Positions 60,027-64,000 of a stretch of 64,000 nucleotides of DNA are shown here, piece after piece (positions within the stretch are counted from its first letter, which is position 1; every line of letters starts with the position of its first letter). The position numbers and the translations under genes were made by a program. A model generated the notes under the pieces. The model ran no database searches and was not told the DNA's origin. It saw only the letters and a list, made by a program, of their open reading frames with translations. Origin of the DNA: Alienimonas californiensis (GTDB lineage Bacteria > Planctomycetota > Planctomycetia > Planctomycetales > Planctomycetaceae); assembly GCF_007743815.1 (NCBI RefSeq), contig NZ_CP036265.1:3056823-3120822 (forward strand), in the 5' to 3' direction.

Positions 60027-61391
60027 TCAATGCAACCCGTAGCGGCTCATCTTGTAATGCAGCGTGCGGACGCTGACGCCGAGCAGGTTCGCGGCGCGTT
60101 CCCGATGATCGCCTGACGCGGCCAGAGCCGCCCGCACGGCGGTCTTCTCGGCCTCCTCCACCGCCTCGGCGAGCGTCGCCGGGGCGGGAGCGCCGGGGGG
60201 CGCTGTGGAAGGTGCGAGTTCCTCCGGCACGTCGTCGGCGTGGATCACGTCGTCAGGGACCGTAATCACCAGCCGCTCGACGACGTTCCGCAACTGACGC
60301 ACGTTGCCCGGCCAGCGGGCGGAGGCCAACCGATGCATCGCGTCGGCCGCGACGACCTTCGGCGCCCGATTGTGGCGCTGGCAGAAGTGGGCGAGGAAAT
60401 ACTCCACCAACAGCGGCACGTCTCCCTGCCGCCGACGCAGGGGCGGGATTTCGATCGGTACGACGTTCAATCGATAATAAAGATCCTCGCGGAAGGCGCC
60501 GCGTTCAATCTCTGCCTGGGCGGATTTATTCGTTGCGGAGATCAGCCGCACGTCGGCGTGTAGCGTCTCCTCGCCGCCGACGCGGGTGTATTGACCCGTT
60601 TCTAGTACGCGCAGCAGGTCGATCTGGCATTTCGCCGGGATTTCCGTGATCTCGTCGAGGAACAGCGAGCCGGCGCCGGCCCGTTCAAAGCAGCCCGGCT
60701 TCCGCCGGGACGCCCCGGTGAACGAGCCTTTCTCATGCCCGAATAATTCGCTTTCCAACAGGGTCTCGGGCAGAGCCCCGAGGTTCACGGCGACGAACGG
60801 CTTTTCGCTGCGGTCGCTGAGGTCGTGCAGGGCCCGGGCGACGAGTTCCTTGCCCGTGCCGCTTTCGCCCTGGATGAGGACGGTGGCGTCGGTCGCGGCG
60901 ATCTGCCGGATCTGACGCAGCACGTCGCGCATCGCCGCACACTCGCCGATGATGCCGGAGATCTCGCCGGCGTCGGCGAGGCGACGCCGCAATTCGCTGT
61001 TTTCCCGCCGCAGCCGATGACGCTCCCGGGCCTTGCGGACCTGCTGCCGCAGGAGGGCCAGGTCGAGCGGCTTGGTGACGAAGTCGAACGCCCCCGCCCG
61101 CATCGCCTCGACGGCGGTCTCCACGGCGCCATGGGCGGTGATCACGATCGCCGTGGTCTGCGGGCGGCTGCGGAGCATCTGCTCGATGAGTTCCAGCCCG
61201 TTCATGGGACTGGGCAGGCGTACGTCCGCGATCACCAGTTCGGGCGGATCGGCGCGGAACTTGGCAAGGGCCTCCTCAGCGTCGGCCGCGGTGGCGATGC
61301 GATCCGCCTCGTGGATCAGGCCCTTCTCCAGCCCGGCCCGAATGTTGGGTTCGTCGTCGACGATCAGGATGCCGAATTCGTCGTCGCTCAT
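60027..61391 (-). CDS. Sigma54-dependent response regulator (NtrC family)
   Basis: 454 residues from ATG 61391. Receiver domain: ILIVDDEPNIRAG (Asp12-13), LVIADVRLPSPMNG (phospho-acceptor Asp56), DFVTKP (Lys107). AAA+ sigma54 domain: GESGTGKELVARALHD (Walker A), ELFGHEKGSFTGAS (the GAFTGA loop reads GSFTGA), GSLFLDEITEIP (Walker B), then LYYRLNVVPIEIPPLR. A Fis-type HTH ends it (RERAANLLGVSVRTLHYKMS). It activates sigma54 promoters when phosphorylated by the kinase encoded 13 nt upstream. Confidence 0.95.
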   Translation of the reverse strand: MSDDEFGILIVDDEPNIRAGLEKGLIHEADRIATAADAEEALAKFRADPPELVIADVRLPSPMNGLELIEQMLRSRPQTTAIVITAHGAVETAVEAMRAGAFDFVTKPLDLALLRQQVRKARERHRLRRENSELRRRLADAGEISGIIGECAAMRDVLRQIRQIAATDATVLIQGESGTGKELVARALHDLSDRSEKPFVAVNLGALPETLLESELFGHEKGSFTGASRRKPGCFERAGAGSLFLDEITEIPAKCQIDLLRVLETGQYTRVGGEETLHADVRLISATNKSAQAEIERGAFREDLYYRLNVVPIEIPPLRRRQGDVPLLVEYFLAHFCQRHNRAPKVVAADAMHRLASARWPGNVRQLRNVVERLVITVPDDVIHADDVPEELAPSTAPPGAPAPATLAEAVEEAEKTAVRAALAASGDHRERAANLLGVSVRTLHYKMSRYGLH

Positions 61392-61404
61392 CGTCTGGCG
61401 TCGC

Positions 61405-62763
61405 TCATGAGGGGCCGCTCCGGGGCAGCGAGACCGTGAAGGTTGTCCCGCCGGGGCCGGTTCGGAAATCGAGGGACCCGTGGTGCTGGCGGACGATCTT
61501 TTCGCTGAGGGCAAGTCCCATGCCGGTGCCGGCGCTGCGGGTGGTGAAGTACGGGTCGAAGATTTGATCGCGGAACTTTTCGGGGATGCCGCCGCCGGTG
61601 TCGGCGACCTCGAAATCCACGGAGTCCGCCGTCGGCTCCAGACGCAGCGTGAGCCGTCCGCCCCCCGGCATCGCGGCGAACGCGTTGAGAATCAGGTTGA
61701 GCAGCACCTGCTCGATGCGGCCGGGGTCGGCGACGAGGCGGGCCGAGCCGTCCCGCGCATACTCTCGTTCGATCCGCACGCCGTCCCGCGTCGCCTGCGG
61801 CTCGATCAGGCGGACGAGCTTGTCCACCAGCTCCGCCCCGTCGACCTCCGTCAGCTCCAGTGTGGCGACGGAGGCGAAGTCCCGGAATCCCTCCAACACG
61901 CCGGTGATGCGTCGCGTCTCCGCGTTGAGGACGTCCAGCATTTCCCGCACCTCGGGCGTCGACCCGTCCTCGCGGAGCGCCTCGTCCAGGAGTTGAACGT
62001 GCAGCGAGAGGGCGCTCAGCGGGTTCTTGATCTCGTGCTGCAGGCCGGCGGCGAGCGAGCCGAGGCCCATGTAGCGCTCCATCCGCCGCAGCCGCTGTCC
62101 CATCAGGTGGTTCTCGGTCACGTCGCGGAGGTGCACGACCGAGCCGAGACGCCGGCCTTCGTGATCCCGCAACGGGCTGCCGTCGGCCCGCAGGTGGCGG
62201 AGGTGCCCGTCGCGTTCGACGGCGTAGTCGCGGTCGTGCAGCGGCCCCGGCTCGGCGATCGCTTCGCGGCAGAGTTCCCGCAGCGGGGCGTGCTGCGGCG
62301 GTAGCTCGTCCAGGGCGTCGCCGGGGCCGATCTCGCGCAGGTCCAGCAGTTCCCGGCCGTGCGGGTTGATGCTGAGAATCACGCCGTCGCGATCCGTGGT
62401 GATAATCCCCTGATCGATGCTGGCGAGGATATCCGCGGCCAGCACGCGAACGTTGCGCAGCGAGCGTTCGCTGCTGAGATAGGCCCGCACGAGCAGCGCG
62501 AGCGCTACCGCCGAGGCGACGATATTCAGAATCAGCAGCGCCGACAGGCGCCATTGCAGGCGCAGGTCCCCTGCTAACTCCGCGGCTTCGGGCAGATCGT
62601 CCGCCGGCAGGTGCGAGGCGAGTTCTTTGACGATCTCCTGCTCGCGACCGACGTCGGACAGGATACCCAATGTGACCAGCAGCGCGGTGAGGCTCAGCAG
62701 AGCCAGTCCGGCGACGGCCCACTGGGTGCCGCGGCTGGCCGGCGGCGGATGCTGATGAAACAT
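61405..62763 (-). CDS. Two-component sensor histidine kinase (NtrB/ZraS-like)
   Basis: 452 residues. TM1 (about 14-35) and TM2 (about 74-93) enclose a small ~38-residue periplasmic loop. Then a PAS domain (about 105-220; ASIDQGIITTDRDGVILSIN), HisKA with LAAGLQHEIKNPLSALSL (His243), and HATPase_c with LNLILNAFAAM (N box), VADTGGGIPEKF (G1) and GTGMGLALSEKIV (G2). It phosphorylates the sigma54 regulator. The small periplasmic loop suggests that the signal is a small ligand, metal or membrane state. It is divergent from the His-rich adaptor. Confidence 0.94.
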   Translation of the reverse strand: MFHQHPPPASRGTQWAVAGLALLSLTALLVTLGILSDVGREQEIVKELASHLPADDLPEAAELAGDLRLQWRLSALLILNIVASAVALALLVRAYLSSERSLRNVRVLAADILASIDQGIITTDRDGVILSINPHGRELLDLREIGPGDALDELPPQHAPLRELCREAIAEPGPLHDRDYAVERDGHLRHLRADGSPLRDHEGRRLGSVVHLRDVTENHLMGQRLRRMERYMGLGSLAAGLQHEIKNPLSALSLHVQLLDEALREDGSTPEVREMLDVLNAETRRITGVLEGFRDFASVATLELTEVDGAELVDKLVRLIEPQATRDGVRIEREYARDGSARLVADPGRIEQVLLNLILNAFAAMPGGGRLTLRLEPTADSVDFEVADTGGGIPEKFRDQIFDPYFTTRSAGTGMGLALSEKIVRQHHGSLDFRTGPGGTTFTVSLPRSGPS

Positions 62764-62803
62764 GCGACGGGAGAGGCTTAGCGGTCACGCGTCGCGGGAG
62801 GTT

Positions 62804-62840
62804 CTGCAAGTCTTTGCAGAGGGCCTGCAAGACGCTGCAG
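62804..62840. promoter_or_regulatory. Tandem palindromes, candidate activator sites (UAS)
   Basis: CTGCAA-N4-TTGCAG at 62804-62819 and CTGCAA-N4-CTGCAG at 62825-62840. The copies start exactly 21 bp apart, two helical turns, as expected for cooperating dimers of an NtrC-type protein. They lie between the kinase gene and the sigma54 promoter of the adaptor gene. Confidence 0.65.
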
Positions 62841-63086
62841 GCGGACAGGGGTCGGGGCAACCCGTCGTCCGCGGCGCCCTCCGGCGTGCGTCGACGTCCG
62901 AAGAGGCGCCCCCCTGAGGTGTTCGCACGACGGCGCCGGCGCGGGATCATCATCGCGGGGGATGCTGCGCTCAACCTAGGCAGCGCCTTAAGGGCCCCCA
63001 GCAAGAAGTTCGCCCCGACGCCTCACGCCCGACAGGTCAGGCGGGGGCCGCGCCTCCGTGGCGACAACAAGGAGCTTCGCGGTGCT

Positions 63087-63104
63087 TCGGCCCGCGAGTT
63101 GCAG
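63087..63104 (+). promoter_or_regulatory. Sigma54 (-24/-12) promoter of the His-rich adaptor
   Basis: CGGCCCGCGAGTTGCA gives GG at 63089-63090 and GC at 63101-63102 with the required 10-nt spacing and a TTGCA -12 element. Expected start about 63114, 60 nt before the ATG. It is about 250 nt downstream of the tandem palindromes, a usual enhancer distance. Confidence 0.65.
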
Positions 63105-63174
63105 ATCAGCCGTTCGCCCGATGTTCTAAGCGATCCCCACGCCTCGGGGGGCCGTCTCGAGGCCGCCCCGCAAG

Positions 63175-64000
63175 ATGTTCTTCATGAATCGTATCGCCTT
63201 CTCGATTGCGCTCACGTCGCTCGTGCTGACGCTTGCCGGATGCGAGCAAGCCGGAGAATGGGCCGGCGACCTGACGGGCGAGGACGTGGCCCACGGGGGA
63301 GAGCAGCAGGCGCACGGCGAACACGGGGGCCACGGCGGCGAACACGGGGGCCACGGCGGCGAACACGGGGGCCACGGCGGCGTAGAGGGGCACGGCGGCG
63401 GGGGGCACGGTCACCCGGTTCATAAGATCCTGGTGACCAGCCCGGTCGTCAAAGACGTCGTCAGCACCCAGCAGTACGTCTGCCAGATTCACTCGCGGCG
63501 GCACATCGAGGTCCGGGCTCTGGAGGGCGGATATCTCGAGGCCATCAAGATTGACGAGGGGCAGGCTGTCGTTCGGGGGCAGACGCTCTTTGAGATCCTC
63601 CCGACGCTCTATAAGGCTCGGCTGGATTCGGACGTCGCCGAGGCCCAGGTAGCGCAGGTCGAGTACGACAACACCAAGAAGTTGGTGGAGCAGAACATCG
63701 TCTCGCCGCAGGAGTTAAAGATGGTCCAGGCCAAGCTTGCGAAGGCGGAGGCCAAGGTGCGACTGGCCCGGGCCGAGCTGGACTTCGCCAACCTGAAAGC
63801 CCCGTTCGCCGGCATCGTCGACCGCCAGCTCGCCCAGGAAGGCAGCCTGCTGGAGGAAGGCGACGTCCTGACGACGCTGTCCGACAACAGCGTCATGTGG
63901 GCGTACTTCAACGTCCCGGAGGCCCGTTACCTCGAATACAAAAGCGAACTCGACGCGGCCGCTGACGAGCCGTCGGACGACGACGACGACGGGGACGACG
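63175..64000 (+). CDS. RND periplasmic adaptor lipoprotein with His-rich N-terminus, 3' partial
   Basis: The frame runs off the window end (275 codons seen). ATG 63175 (or 63184) begins a lipoprotein signal, FSIALTSLVLTLAGC. Residues about 40-85 form a His/Gly-rich region with 12 His, mostly a GEHGGHG unit encoded by a 21-bp tandem repeat. The HlyD/AcrA-type body follows: HIEVRALEGGYLEAIKIDEG, YKARLDSDVAEAQVAQVEYD hairpin, LARAELDFANLKAPFAGIVD, WAYFNVPEARYLEY. The last visible residues are an Asp-rich run. Likely the adaptor of a metal or drug efflux pump whose pump gene lies beyond the window. Confidence 0.9.
   Translation, partial: MFFMNRIAFSIALTSLVLTLAGCEQAGEWAGDLTGEDVAHGGEQQAHGEHGGHGGEHGGHGGEHGGHGGVEGHGGGGHGHPVHKILVTSPVVKDVVSTQQYVCQIHSRRHIEVRALEGGYLEAIKIDEGQAVVRGQTLFEILPTLYKARLDSDVAEAQVAQVEYDNTKKLVEQNIVSPQELKMVQAKLAKAEAKVRLARAELDFANLKAPFAGIVDRQLAQEGSLLEEGDVLTTLSDNSVMWAYFNVPEARYLEYKSELDAAADEPSDDDDDGDD
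63318..63385 (+). repeat. 21-bp tandem repeat encoding GEHGGHG
   Basis: About three units of GGCGAACACGGGGGCCACGGC follow one another in frame within the adaptor gene. They build the His-rich segment. Copy number could vary by slippage. Confidence 0.8.

Noticed and set aside
63318..63385. Tandem array considered as a CRISPR-like repeat
   Set aside because: Units are contiguous 21-bp in-frame coding repeats without spacers; no cas genes are in the window.

Overview
The window is high-GC bacterial DNA that reads as a planctomycete (phylum Planctomycetota) chromosome. The signs are gene content and style: two secreted PQQ-like beta-propeller proteins, two ThuA-domain proteins, Gfo/Idh/MocA oxidoreductases (one with a Tat signal), an M28 peptidase with a PDZ domain, a trypsin-TPR fusion, a Cys-rich CAAPC-repeat exported protein, many GTG/TTG starts with poor ribosome sites, and peptidoglycan genes murC-murB-ddl without the usual ftsQ-ftsA-ftsZ neighbours. 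The assignment is inference; no rRNA is present.

Region 1 (1-38.1 kb) is host backbone. In order: an RND/MMPL transporter (cut by the window start), a two-TM hypothetical, mnmA, a TetR regulator, DAHP synthase, a degenerate prepilin-peptidase-like protein between two anchored acidic proteins, surE, leuD, transaldolase, a Nudix hydrolase, a ThuA protein, two PQQ propellers, the M28 peptidase, a GntA-like heme N-hydroxylase overlapping a DUF1989 gene, the protease-TPR fusion, DUF4112, leuA, an oxidoreductase, a ThuA/oxidoreductase/small-membrane-protein operon, the Cys-rich protein, ddl-murB-murC and a ketoacyl synthase. Large inverted repeats, some with perfect 29-30 bp arms, lie between many of these genes.

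Region 2 (38.6 to about 53.5 kb) is an integrative element next to tRNA-Leu(UAG). It carries a tyrosine integrase, a 607-aa unknown protein, an excisionase-like HTH protein, three small unknown proteins (two preceded by homologous structured leaders), a prim-pol primase and an SF3/D5-like ATPase ending in a strong terminator. An array of GTTCC/GGAAC iterons around an AT-rich palindrome lies 1.1 kb downstream and looks like a replication origin. A SANT-like protein, a repressor-like HTH protein with an upstream palindrome, and a 491-aa coiled-coil protein at the far end follow. No capsid, tail or conjugation genes are seen. The layout recalls phage-inducible chromosomal islands (PICI satellites). 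No convincing attR was found, so the right edge is open.

Region 3 (53.5-64 kb) holds a remnant endonuclease/exonuclease/phosphatase (EEP) gene whose two halves are separated by about 5.6 kb containing an opposite-strand RND efflux operon (lipoprotein adaptor plus HAE1-type pump). Next come an NtrC-type sigma54 activator and its histidine kinase, and divergently a second RND adaptor (cut by the window end) with a His-rich N-terminus. The divergent region has two CTGCAA-N4-(T/C)TGCAG palindromes 21 bp apart and a good -24/-12 sigma54 promoter before the His-rich adaptor, suggesting a metal-responsive or envelope-responsive sigma54 circuit.
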